The notes under the pieces: model-generated
Seen by the model: the letters and a program-made list of their open reading frames with translations, nothing else
What the model was told of the DNA's origin: nothing
The model's database searches: none
Shown: positions 24,703 to 32,292 of the stretch, in pieces
Numbering within the stretch: the stretch's first letter is position 1
How the letters are laid out: every line of letters begins with the position of its first letter
Translations under genes and position numbers: made by a program
Assembly: GCA_964535215.1 (NCBI GenBank)
Contig: CAZHST010000016.1
Coordinates: 1-64,000, forward strand
Reading direction: 5' to 3'
DNA: 64,000 nt
Source: JACQHM01 sp964535215
GTDB lineage: Bacteria > Methylomirabilota > Methylomirabilia > Methylomirabilales > JACQHM01

Positions 24703-25887
24703 AACAAGATCTGTATTGACGAGGTTGATCTTCAGGGGAAGCGGGTCCTCATCCGGGTGGATTTCAACGTGCCCCTGGATGCAGCCGGGGAGGTGGCCGA
24801 CGACACCCGGATCAGGGCTGCCCTCCCCACGATCCGGTACGCCCTGGAGCGGGGGGCGAAGGTCCTTCTCGCTTCCCATCTCGGCCGCCCCCAGGGGAAG
24901 GACCCCACGTTCAGCTTGAAGCCCGTGGCCTTCCGCTTGAGCCAGCTCTTGGGGAAACCTGTCCCCCTGGCTGAGGACTGTGTCGGGGAGGCTGTCAAGA
25001 CCCGGATCGCCCAGATGCGGTCCGGAGACCTCCTGATGCTGGAGAATGTCCGCTTCCATCCCGAGGAGGAGGAGAACGACGAGAGCTTCGCCAGGGCCTT
25101 GGCGGCGCTCTGTGACATCTACGTCAATGACGCCTTCGGAGCGGCCCATCGGGCCCACGCCTCAACGGAAGGGATCACGCGGTTTGTCCCGGTGGCCGCG
25201 GCTGGCTTCCTGATGAAGAAGGAGCTGGAGTACCTGGGGAAGGTCTTGGCCGCTCCCGAGCACCCGTTCGTGGCCATCCTCGGGGGGGCTAAGGTCTCGG
25301 ACAAGGTAGGGGTCGTCCGGCATCTCCTCCCAAAGGTCGACCTCCTCCTGATCGGGGGAGCCATGGCCTATACGTTCCTGAAGGCTCAGGGGATAGGGGT
25401 GGGGAACTCCCGATGGGAGGAGGAGAGGCTTGAGGAGGCCCGGGCAGTCCTGGAGCAGGCCGGAGGGGCCGGTGTTCCCCTCCTCCTCCCCGTTGATCAT
25501 GTCATTGCGGAGAAGGTCGAGGCGGGGGCGGCGACGCGGGTTGTGGAAGGGGCGATCCCTGATGGTTGGATCGGCCTGGACATCGGACCAGAGACCCGGG
25601 AGGTCTTCGCCGGGCGGATCAAAGGGGCCAGGATGATCTTCTGGAACGGGCCGATGGGGGTCTTCGAGCTTCCCCCCTTTCAAGCGGGGACGCTGGCCGT
25701 AGCCCAGGCCGTGGCCGCGTCGGGGGCCCTCTCCATCGTGGGCGGCGGGGACTCGGTGGCCGCCGTGACAGGGATGGGGTTGGCGGATCGGATCACCCAC
25801 CTCTCGACCGGGGGTGGAGCGACGCTGGAGTTCATCGAGGGGCGTCTCCTTCCAGGGGTTGCGGCCTTGACCGACCGGAGTCAATAA
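24700..25887 (+). CDS. pgk: Phosphoglycerate kinase
   Basis: The 395-aa two-domain kinase has VLIRVDFNVPLD near the N-terminus, the 3-phosphoglycerate-binding block SHLGRPQG, the hinge FVAILGGAKVSDKVGV and nucleotide-binding GPMGVFE and GGGDSVAAV. It follows gap in the usual order. Its start codon is embedded in a heptamer repeat, and I see no canonical ribosome site. Confidence 0.97.
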   Translation: MNKICIDEVDLQGKRVLIRVDFNVPLDAAGEVADDTRIRAALPTIRYALERGAKVLLASHLGRPQGKDPTFSLKPVAFRLSQLLGKPVPLAEDCVGEAVKTRIAQMRSGDLLMLENVRFHPEEEENDESFARALAALCDIYVNDAFGAAHRAHASTEGITRFVPVAAAGFLMKKELEYLGKVLAAPEHPFVAILGGAKVSDKVGVVRHLLPKVDLLLIGGAMAYTFLKAQGIGVGNSRWEEERLEEARAVLEQAGGAGVPLLLPVDHVIAEKVEAGAATRVVEGAIPDGWIGLDIGPETREVFAGRIKGARMIFWNGPMGVFELPPFQAGTLAVAQAVAASGALSIVGGGDSVAAVTGMGLADRITHLSTGGGATLEFIEGRLLPGVAALTDRSQ

Positions 25888-25956
25888 GCTTTCAGCTTTC
25901 AGCGTAAGGCTGATTCCTCACCGTTGTTGGCTGATCACTGACGGCTGAACGCTTCA
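25887..25956 (+). repeat. Ten-unit heptamer repeat cluster between pgk and hyi
   Basis: Ten consecutive 7-nt units stay in register. The first two are AGCTTTC (the complementary orientation of the GCTGAAA type), and later units include GGCTGAT (twice), CACTGAC and GGCTGAA. The next seven bases, AGGGAGG, form the Shine-Dalgarno of hyi. The cluster can fold back on itself. Confidence 0.7.
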
Positions 25957-25968
25957 AGGGAGGGAACG

Positions 25969-26781
25969 ATGCTGCGGTTTGCGGCGAACCTTTCGATGCT
26001 GTGGCGGGAGGCCTCGTTTGTCGATCGTTTTAAACGGGCGGCTGACGCAGGCTTCGGCGCGGTGGAGTTCCTGTGGCCGAGGGGGGAGGACCTGGACAAG
26101 GTCGTGTGGGCGAAAGAGGTGGCCGGTGTCGAGGTGGTCCTCCACAACATGGATGCGGGCGATATGGCCGCCGGCGACCGGGGCTACGCCAACGATCCGT
26201 CCCGCCGCGAGGAATGGTGCGCTGCCTTCTTAAAGGCCCTGGACTTGGCGAAGCGCCTGGGGTGTCCGAGGCTGAACTGCCTGGTGGGGAATGACCTGGG
26301 CACGCTCCCGAGAGAGGCCCAGCTCGAGTGTCTCCGGGAGAACCTGACCTGGGCGATCCCCCTGGCGGCCGATGCGCGGGTCTCCCTCATGCTGGAGGCG
26401 CTGAACGCCTGGGAGAACCCCCGCTACCTCTTCACCCGGACCGCTGAGGTCCTGGCGTTCATCGAGAAGCTTGGAAGCCCGTGGGTCAAGTACCAGTACG
26501 ACATCTACCACATGCAGCGGATGGAGGGGAACCTGATCCCGACCATCAGGGCCCATGTCCATCAGATCGGCCACGTCCAGATCGCCGATCCCCCGAAGCG
26601 GCATCAACCCGGGACAGGGGAGGTCGCCTGGCGCCGGGTCCTTCAGGCCCTGGAGGAAGCCGGGTACGATGGGTATATCGGCTTAGAATACATCCCTCTA
26701 GGCTCGACGGATGACTCCCTGGCGTGGCTCCCCAGAGAACGGCGCAAGGTCTCGACGGCGGCGGACCTGATCCTCCCGTAG
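25969..26781 (+). CDS. hyi: Hydroxypyruvate isomerase-family TIM-barrel protein
   Basis: The 270-aa protein matches the Hyi/OtnI family: RFAANLSMLWREASFVDRF, FGAVEFLWP, GCPRLNCLVGN, SLMLEALNAWENP (catalytic Glu) and YDIYHMQRMEGNLIPTI. The end has HVQIADPPKRHQPGTGE and YIGLEYIP (second Glu). It interconverts hydroxypyruvate and tartronate semialdehyde or a related 3-oxo-sugar acid. Its insertion between pgk and tpiA is unusual and may link a C2/C3 acid route to triose phosphates. Confidence 0.85.
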   Translation: MLRFAANLSMLWREASFVDRFKRAADAGFGAVEFLWPRGEDLDKVVWAKEVAGVEVVLHNMDAGDMAAGDRGYANDPSRREEWCAAFLKALDLAKRLGCPRLNCLVGNDLGTLPREAQLECLRENLTWAIPLAADARVSLMLEALNAWENPRYLFTRTAEVLAFIEKLGSPWVKYQYDIYHMQRMEGNLIPTIRAHVHQIGHVQIADPPKRHQPGTGEVAWRRVLQALEEAGYDGYIGLEYIPLGSTDDSLAWLPRERRKVSTAADLILP

Positions 26782-26785
26782 CCCC

Positions 26786-27544
26786 ATGCGCACGCCCCTG
26801 ATCGTTGGCAACTGGAAGATGTACAAGACCACCGGGGAGGCGGTGGCCCTGGTGACGGCCCTCGTCGAGCGCCTGAGAGACGTGACGGCTGTCGAGGTCG
26901 TCGTGTGCCCTCCCTTCACCGCCCTCCAGGCCGTAGCGGCGGCCCTAAAAGGCTCGAGGATCACCTTAGGGGCCCAGGATCTCCACTGGGAGGAGGAGGG
27001 GGCCTATACGGGGGAGATCTCGGCCCCGATGCTCCTCGACGTCGGGTGCCGTTTCGTGATCGTCGGCCACTCGGAACGACGCCGTCATTTCGGCGAGACC
27101 GATGCCACCGTGGGGCAAAAGGCGAGGGCAGCCCTGCACCACGGCCTTGTCCCTATCGTGTGTGTGGGGGAGCTGTTGGAGGAGCGGGAGACGGGGCGGA
27201 CCTTCCAGGTGTTAGAGGCTCAGGTGACCGGGGGGCTCGCCGGCCTGACGAGGGAGGAGGGGCAAAGGCTGGTCGTCGCCTACGAGCCGGTCTGGGCCAT
27301 CGGCACCGGCCGGACGGCCACCCCCGATCAGGCCAATGAGGCCCAAGGCTTCGTCAGGAAGCTCCTTGCCGAGCTGTTCGACCCGGCTGTGGCCGATCAG
27401 GTCCGGATCCTCTATGGGGGAAGCGTCAAACCGGAGAACATCGCTTGGTTGATGGCTCAGCCTGAGGTGGACGGGGCCCTGGTGGGCGGGGCCAGCCTCG
27501 ATGCCGACACCTTCGCCAAGATCGTCACATACCAGGAGGTGTGA
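26786..27544 (+). CDS. tpiA: Triose-phosphate isomerase
   Basis: The 252-aa enzyme has VGNWKMYKT (catalytic Lys), FVIVGHSERRRHFGE (His), VAYEPVWAIGTGRTATP (Glu) and the phosphate loop ILYGGSVKPEN. It starts 4 nt after hyi and is directly followed by secG, a very common tpiA-secG arrangement. Confidence 0.97.
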   Translation: MRTPLIVGNWKMYKTTGEAVALVTALVERLRDVTAVEVVVCPPFTALQAVAAALKGSRITLGAQDLHWEEEGAYTGEISAPMLLDVGCRFVIVGHSERRRHFGETDATVGQKARAALHHGLVPIVCVGELLEERETGRTFQVLEAQVTGGLAGLTREEGQRLVVAYEPVWAIGTGRTATPDQANEAQGFVRKLLAELFDPAVADQVRILYGGSVKPENIAWLMAQPEVDGALVGGASLDADTFAKIVTYQEV

Positions 27545-27898
27545 ATGTACACGCTCTTAACGATCCTGCATGTCTTCATTGCCATCGTGTTGATGCTCGT
27601 CGTCCTCATCCAGCGCGGTAAAGGAGCCGATATCGGGGCTGCCTTCGGAGGCGGTTCAAGCCAGACCGTCTTCGGCGGGAGGGGAGCGACGACCCTGCTG
27701 CACAAGATCACCGCGGTCATGGCCGTTCTCTTCATGCTCTCCTCCTTGACGCTGGCCATCCTGGCGTCGAAGCGGGGATCCTCCTCCGTCATCCTGGAGG
27801 AGCGGCCGGGGGCCTCGGCCCCGGCCCAGACTCCTGGGCAGCCGGCCTCCCAAGGGCCACCACCGACGCCGCCCACCTCCCCCGCTCCGACCAAGTAG
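27545..27898 (+). CDS. secG: Preprotein translocase subunit SecG
   Basis: The 117-aa inner-membrane protein has two transmembrane segments (about residues 3-22 and 55-73) around the conserved VVLIQRGKGADIGAAFGGGSSQTVFG. A Pro/Ala-rich cytoplasmic tail follows. It is part of the SecYEG channel. The start codon is immediately after the tpiA stop. Confidence 0.93.
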   Translation: MYTLLTILHVFIAIVLMLVVLIQRGKGADIGAAFGGGSSQTVFGGRGATTLLHKITAVMAVLFMLSSLTLAILASKRGSSSVILEERPGASAPAQTPGQPASQGPPPTPPTSPAPTK

Positions 27899-27907
27899 GG
27901 GCCCAGC

Positions 27908-28297
27908 ATGCCGCACCCTGGCCCATCGCCCTCTCCCCGGGTCATGCCTTTCCGGTTCCAGGGGATCTTCCAGCGGTGGAAGGCGTTCATCCTCCATGCG
28001 TTCGCCGTCGCTCCTGAGCAGGAGGGGTGGCTCCCGGAGGAGATGGCCCTCATGGAAGGGATCGCGGAGCGGCTGGTCCGGCGGCGGATGGCGGCCCCGG
28101 CGATCATCTTCCTGGAATCCATGGGCCCCCTGAACTTCCTCGGGAGCCAGATCCTTCACACGCTGACCCCCCTGCTGGGGATCGTCTGCGACCAGGTGGA
28201 GCTGGAGCGGGCCGCCCGGATCCTGGAACGGAGGGACAGCGTGGCCTTTTTCATCCACCTCTTGGAACGAAAGGAACAGGAGTGGGAGGGGCGGTAG
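27908..28297 (+). CDS. Conserved hypothetical protein preceding the GlmL-like gene
   Basis: This 129-aa soluble protein has no motif that I recognise. It is rich in helix formers (AFAVAPEQEGWLPEEMALMEGIAERLVRRRM; APAIIFLESMGPLNFLGSQ) and has no signal peptide or long hydrophobic segment. It abuts the next gene with no gap (stop 28295-28297, GTG 28298), so it probably works with the GlmL-like ATPase. An internal ATG (about 27944) is a plausible alternative start because the first 12 residues are Pro/Ser-rich. Confidence 0.65.
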   Translation: MPHPGPSPSPRVMPFRFQGIFQRWKAFILHAFAVAPEQEGWLPEEMALMEGIAERLVRRRMAAPAIIFLESMGPLNFLGSQILHTLTPLLGIVCDQVELERAARILERRDSVAFFIHLLERKEQEWEGR

Positions 28298-30094
28298 GTG
28301 TCGTCCGAACTTCGTGTGATCCTTGCCACCGACTGCGGGAGCACCACGACCAAAGCCATCCTCATCGAGCGGAGAGGTGGTGAGTACCGGCTGAGCGTTA
28401 GGGGCGAGGCCCCCACCACGGTGGAGGCCCCCTTCGAGGATGTCACGAGGGGGGTCTTGAACGCCATCCAGGAGGTGGAGGAGCTTTCCGGGCGAACCAT
28501 CCTGGATGGGGAGCGGATCATTACCCCTGCTGTGGGGGTGAGGGGGGTGGACCTCTACGTCTCGACGTCCAGCGCCGGTGGGGGGCTCCAGATGATGGTG
28601 GCAGGGGTCGTCAAGCAGATGACCGCCGAGAGTGCCCAGCGGTGCGCCCTGGGCGCTGGGGCCATTGTCATGGATGTCCTGGCCTCCAACGACGGGAGGC
28701 CGGGGTGGGAGAAGATCGAGCGGATCCGGCAACTCCGCCCTGACATGATCCTCCTCTCAGGAGGGACCGACGGCGGGACCATCTCCCACGTCGTGGAGCT
28801 GGCCGAGTACATCGCCGCCGCCAACCCGAGGCCCAGGCTCGGGACGGGCTTCAAGCTCCCCCTGATCTTCGCCGGAAACCGGGATGCCCGGGAGAAGATC
28901 AAGGAGATCCTGGGGGACAAGGTGGCCCTTTCCATCACGGAGAACATCCGGCCGGTCCTGGAGAGGGAGAACCTGGGGCCGGCCCGGCACAGGATCCACG
29001 AGCTGTTCCTCGAGCACGTCATGGCCCAGGCCCCCGGGTACCGGAAGCTCATGACCTGGACCTCTGCCCCCATCATGCCGACCCCCGCCGCCGTTGGCCT
29101 GTTGATGGAGGCGGTGGCCAGGAGGAGGGGGATCAACCTGCTGGGCGTGGACATCGGCGGCGCCACGACCGATGTCTTCTCGGTGTTTGATGGGATCTTC
29201 AACCGGACGGTCAGCGCCAACCTGGGCATGAGCTACAGTATCGGCAACGTCCTGGCCGAGGCCGGCATCGAACACGTCCAGCGGTGGCTCCCCTTCGAGA
29301 TGGGGGAGGAGGACCTCCGGGATCGGATCAAGAACAAGATGATCCGGCCGACGACCATCCCCCAGACCCTGGAGGACCTGAAGGTCGAGCAGGCCCTGGC
29401 CCGGGAGGCCCTCCGGTTGGCCCTGGAGCAGCATAAGGTGCTGGCCGTCGGGCTAAAAGGGATCCACCGGGAGCGCTCGATCAGCGAGGCCTTGACGCAG
29501 GAGGCCGCCGGCGAGACCCTGATTGATCTCTGGAGGCTGGACCTGATCATTGGCTCGGGCGGGATCCTCTCCCATGCCCCCCGAAGGGTCCAGGCGATGC
29601 TCATGATGATTGATGCCTTTCAGCCGTTGGGGGTCACGTCCCTGGCTGTGGACTCCATCTTCATGATGCCCCACCTGGGCGTCCTCTCCACCGTTCACGA
29701 GGAGGCCGCCGCCCAGGTGTTTGAGAAGGATTGCCTGATCCCTCTGGGGACCTGCCTCGCGGCCGCGGGCACGGGGAGGCCGGGGGAGGTCTGCTTCGAG
29801 TATCGCCTCACCCTCCCAGGGGGCGAGGCGGTGAGGGAGGTCCTTGCCTTTGGCGAGATGAGGCGCCTCCCGCTTCCGGCCGATGCCGAGGCGGTCCTCG
29901 AGGCCACCCCGGCCAGGGGCTTCGACCTGGGGGCGGGGCGGGGGAAGAGGGTCGAGGGGAAGGTTAAGGGAGGGGTCGTCGGCTTGATCCTCGATGCCAG
30001 GGGTCGGCCCCTCGCCCTGGCCAAGGATCCCAAGGCGCGGGTGGAGCAGCTCAAACGATGGGCCAAGGCCGTGGATCTTTACCCCGAAAGCTAG
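28298..30094 (+). CDS. GlmL/MutL-like actin-fold ATPase (glutamate-mutase-associated family)
   Basis: The 598-aa protein opens with the phosphate-1 loop ATDCGSTTTKAIL and has a second nucleotide loop, LLGVDIGGATTDVFSV (about residue 285), as in the ASKHA-type GlmL/MutL family. These proteins accompany B12-dependent glutamate mutase and D-ornithine aminomutase and may act as reactivases. Other blocks are STSSAGGGLQMMVAG, LLSGGTDGGT and IIGSGGILSHAPRR. No mutase subunit is nearby, and the next gene is a conserved unknown. GTG start. A PduO-type adenosyltransferase occurs at 7.1 kb. Confidence 0.82.
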   Translation: MSSELRVILATDCGSTTTKAILIERRGGEYRLSVRGEAPTTVEAPFEDVTRGVLNAIQEVEELSGRTILDGERIITPAVGVRGVDLYVSTSSAGGGLQMMVAGVVKQMTAESAQRCALGAGAIVMDVLASNDGRPGWEKIERIRQLRPDMILLSGGTDGGTISHVVELAEYIAAANPRPRLGTGFKLPLIFAGNRDAREKIKEILGDKVALSITENIRPVLERENLGPARHRIHELFLEHVMAQAPGYRKLMTWTSAPIMPTPAAVGLLMEAVARRRGINLLGVDIGGATTDVFSVFDGIFNRTVSANLGMSYSIGNVLAEAGIEHVQRWLPFEMGEEDLRDRIKNKMIRPTTIPQTLEDLKVEQALAREALRLALEQHKVLAVGLKGIHRERSISEALTQEAAGETLIDLWRLDLIIGSGGILSHAPRRVQAMLMMIDAFQPLGVTSLAVDSIFMMPHLGVLSTVHEEAAAQVFEKDCLIPLGTCLAAAGTGRPGEVCFEYRLTLPGGEAVREVLAFGEMRRLPLPADAEAVLEATPARGFDLGAGRGKRVEGKVKGGVVGLILDARGRPLALAKDPKARVEQLKRWAKAVDLYPES

Positions 30095-30106
30095 GAAACA
30101 GATACG

Positions 30107-31240
30107 ATGGCTCACGTCTACACCCCAGGGCTCCGGGTCACCTCCCGGACGGTTCTCAGGAAGCGGCGGATCCTCCCGATCCCCGGCGAGGTTCTGGTGA
30201 GGGAAGGGGACCCTGTCGAAGCCTCGACGGTGGTGGCGAGGACCCTCCTTCCCGGCAAGGTCCACACGGTCAACGTGGTGAACCGTCTGGGGATCTCTCC
30301 CGGCGAGATCCGAGGCTACATGCTGAAAAGGGAGGGGGAGCCCGTCGAGGCCGGGGAGCCCATCGCCGAGAGTCGTCCCTTTATCAGGTGGTTGAAGACC
30401 CAGGTCCCTTCCCCGATCAGGGGGACCGTCGAGATCATCTCCGAGGTGACCGGCCAGGTGCTCTTACGGGAACCTCCCCAGCCGTTGGAGCTCTCCGCGT
30501 ACCTCGACGGCCGGGTGGTTGAGATCATCCCGAGGGAGGGGGTCGTGGTCGAGACGACCTGCGCCTTCGTCCAGGGTATCTTCGGTATAGGCGGTGAGAC
30601 GACCGGGAAGCTGGCCTTCGCCGTCGAAAGACCCGAGGACATCCTGACACCCGAGAGGATCAGGCCGGAGCACCGGGGAACGATCCTCATCGGCGGCTCC
30701 TTTGCTTCAGGGGAGACCATCACGCGGGCCAGGGAGGTGGGCGTCAAGGCCCTGGTCGTCGGCGGCGTCCACGACCTCGACTTACGCAGGCTTCTGGGCT
30801 ACGATCTGGGGGTGGCCATCACCGGAACCGAACGGATCGGCCTTACCTTGATCCTGACCGAGGGCTTTGGGAGGATTCCGATGGCCGTCCGGACCTTCGA
30901 TCTCCTCGCCTCTAAAGTGGGGTGGAAGGCCTCCTGTAGCGGTGCGACTCAAATCCGGGCCGGCGTCATCCGACCGGAGGTCATCATCCCCCTGCATCAG
31001 CCATCAGCCGGAAGCTTCCAGCCATCAGGCGTAAAGGGTGAGGAGGGGGGGGTGAACGTCGGGGATACCATTCGGATCATCCGGGAGCCCTACTTTGGCC
31101 TGATCGCCAGGGTGAAAGAGCTTCCGCCCGAGCCCAGGCCGATCGCCACCGAGAGCCACGTCCGGATCCTCATCGCCTCCCTTCCCAACGGCGAGGAGGT
31201 CATCATTCCCCGGGCCAATGTGGAGCTGATCGAAGGGTAA
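30107..31240 (+). CDS. Conserved protein of unknown function partnered with the GlmL-like ATPase (barrel-sandwich/KOW-like)
   Basis: This 377-aa protein follows the GlmL-like gene by 12 nt. The N-terminal half repeats short beta units with Gly-Glu/Asp-Pro turns (REGDPVEASTVVARTLLPG; REGEPVEAGEPIAES; SPIRGTVEIISEVTGQV), suggesting a barrel-sandwich fold. The middle is alpha/beta (TILIGGSFASGETITRAREVGVKALVVGG), and the end looks like a KOW/SH3 barrel (NVGDTIRIIREPYFGLIARV). Residues about 296-311 (HQPSAGSFQPSGVKGE) are encoded by a heptamer-repeat insert. No enzyme motif is recognised. Confidence 0.65.
   Translation: MAHVYTPGLRVTSRTVLRKRRILPIPGEVLVREGDPVEASTVVARTLLPGKVHTVNVVNRLGISPGEIRGYMLKREGEPVEAGEPIAESRPFIRWLKTQVPSPIRGTVEIISEVTGQVLLREPPQPLELSAYLDGRVVEIIPREGVVVETTCAFVQGIFGIGGETTGKLAFAVERPEDILTPERIRPEHRGTILIGGSFASGETITRAREVGVKALVVGGVHDLDLRRLLGYDLGVAITGTERIGLTLILTEGFGRIPMAVRTFDLLASKVGWKASCSGATQIRAGVIRPEVIIPLHQPSAGSFQPSGVKGEEGGVNVGDTIRIIREPYFGLIARVKELPPEPRPIATESHVRILIASLPNGEEVIIPRANVELIEG
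30995..31029 (+). repeat. In-frame heptamer repeat insert in the GlmL-partner gene
   Basis: CATCAGC occurs twice in tandem, then CGGAAGC, TTCCAGC and CATCAGG in strict 7-nt register. The cluster encodes a low-complexity loop between the alpha/beta and KOW-like parts. Confidence 0.6.
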
Positions 31241-31241
31241 T

Positions 31242-31276
31242 TCGATGCTCGATGTTCGGTGTTCGATCTTCGAAGA
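31242..31276 (+). repeat. Heptamer repeat cluster (TCGATGC type)
   Basis: Five units in 7-nt register (TCGATGC, TCGATGT, then TCGGTGT, TCGATCT, TCGAAGA) begin 2 nt after a stop codon. Confidence 0.6.
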
Positions 31277-31311
31277 CGGGGATCGGACTCCCCCACCGTC
31301 ACCCTCCCTCT

Positions 31312-31334
31312 TGACGGGGGAGGGCTAGGGAGGG
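31312..31334. terminator. GC-rich dyad after the GlmL-partner gene
   Basis: Arms CCCTCCC/GGGAGGG with a 9-nt loop; a second G-rich copy (AGGGAGGGGG) follows and allows alternative pairing. It resembles a REP-type or terminator stem but lacks a T-run. Confidence 0.3.
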
Positions 31335-31379
31335 GGTGTGGAGCCGCTGGACCATCCTACGCAGCCAGTATCTTTCCGC

Positions 31380-31408
31380 TTGTCCTCTTCCTAAGATGAG
31401 GCTACAAT
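31380..31408 (+). promoter_or_regulatory. Predicted promoter of the Phd/PIN pair
   Basis: TTGTCC (31380-31385), 17 bp, TACAAT (31403-31408), 29 nt upstream of the antitoxin ATG. Confidence 0.5.
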
Positions 31409-31436
31409 AGCCACAAGAACATGTGGAGGGAAGTTG

Positions 31437-31715
31437 ATGCCGATCGCAGGGGTCCGGGAGCTGAAAAACCGCCTCACCCACTACCTGCGCTTAATCAGAC
31501 AGGGGGAAGAGGTCATCATCACAGATCGGGGGAAGCCCATCGCCGTTTTGAAGCCGATCGAGGAACCCGAAGGGAGAATGGGATGGGAGGAACGTTTAGC
31601 GGCTTTAGCCAAACGTGGCCTGATCACCCTTCCCCGCGGCAAATTTGATTTCAAGACGCCGCCCGCTCCCTTGAAGGGCAGGCCCCTCTCCGAGACCGTG
31701 CTGGAAGACAGGTGA
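31437..31715 (+). CDS. Phd/YefM-family antitoxin
   Basis: The 92-aa protein starts at ATG 31437, 7 nt behind GGAGG; TTG 31434 is an alternative. Its N-terminus is a Phd/YefM DNA-binding fold (PIAGVRELKNRLTHYLRLIRQGEEVIITDRGKPIAVLKPI). The C-terminus (residues 60-92) is the presumed toxin-neutralising tail. It is coupled to the PIN toxin (TGATG), and such antitoxins repress their own promoter. Confidence 0.88.
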   Translation: MPIAGVRELKNRLTHYLRLIRQGEEVIITDRGKPIAVLKPIEEPEGRMGWEERLAALAKRGLITLPRGKFDFKTPPAPLKGRPLSETVLEDR

Positions 31716-32143
31716 TGATCTACCTGGATACCAGTGCCCTCGTGAAGAAATACGTCAGGGAGGAGGGGACCAACCTGGTGCGTCGGCTCATGGAAGAGGC
31801 CGATCACACCTTTACCTCGAAGATCGCTTACGCCGAAGCCCTGGCCGCCTTCACCCGCCGCTACCGAGAAGGAGATCTGTCCAGGGATCGGTATCGAAAG
31901 GTCGTCAGGAGCTTTGAGCGGGACTGGCAGGGCTTCACCCAGGTGGAGGTGAGCGATGAGATCCTCTGGGGCACCCGCGATCTCATCCGCCGCCATCCGC
32001 TCAGAGGGGCCGATGCCATCCACCTCTCTTCGGCCCTTTGGGTTTTCAAGGCGTTAAGGAAACCCCTTCAGTTCCTCTCATCCGATGGACGGCTCCTCGA
32101 GGCGGCCCGCATGGAGCGTTTGAACGCCCTTTTACCTAAGTAA
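31715..32143 (+). CDS. PIN-domain toxin (VapC-like RNase)
   Basis: The 142-aa protein starts MIYLDTSALVKKYV (first catalytic Asp) and contains the Glu of YAEALAAF, ADAIHLSSAL (Asp) and FLSSDGRLLEAA (Asp), so the four acidic residues of an active PIN nuclease are present. The start codon overlaps the antitoxin stop by one base; a GTG 3 nt upstream is possible. Targets are probably tRNA or rRNA, as for other VapC-type toxins. Confidence 0.88.
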   Translation: MIYLDTSALVKKYVREEGTNLVRRLMEEADHTFTSKIAYAEALAAFTRRYREGDLSRDRYRKVVRSFERDWQGFTQVEVSDEILWGTRDLIRRHPLRGADAIHLSSALWVFKALRKPLQFLSSDGRLLEAARMERLNALLPK

Positions 32144-32292
32144 GCGGACAAAATTCATGTTGCTATGCCTCGCCAGAGGACATCCTGCAACCAGAAGTTG
32201 CCCGATAGGACCCCTGCCTTCCTGAGGCGTTCCTTTGCAAGGATACGGCAACAGGGGCCAGGGTCCTCCTGGAAGAACTGTCGTGAACGTGG

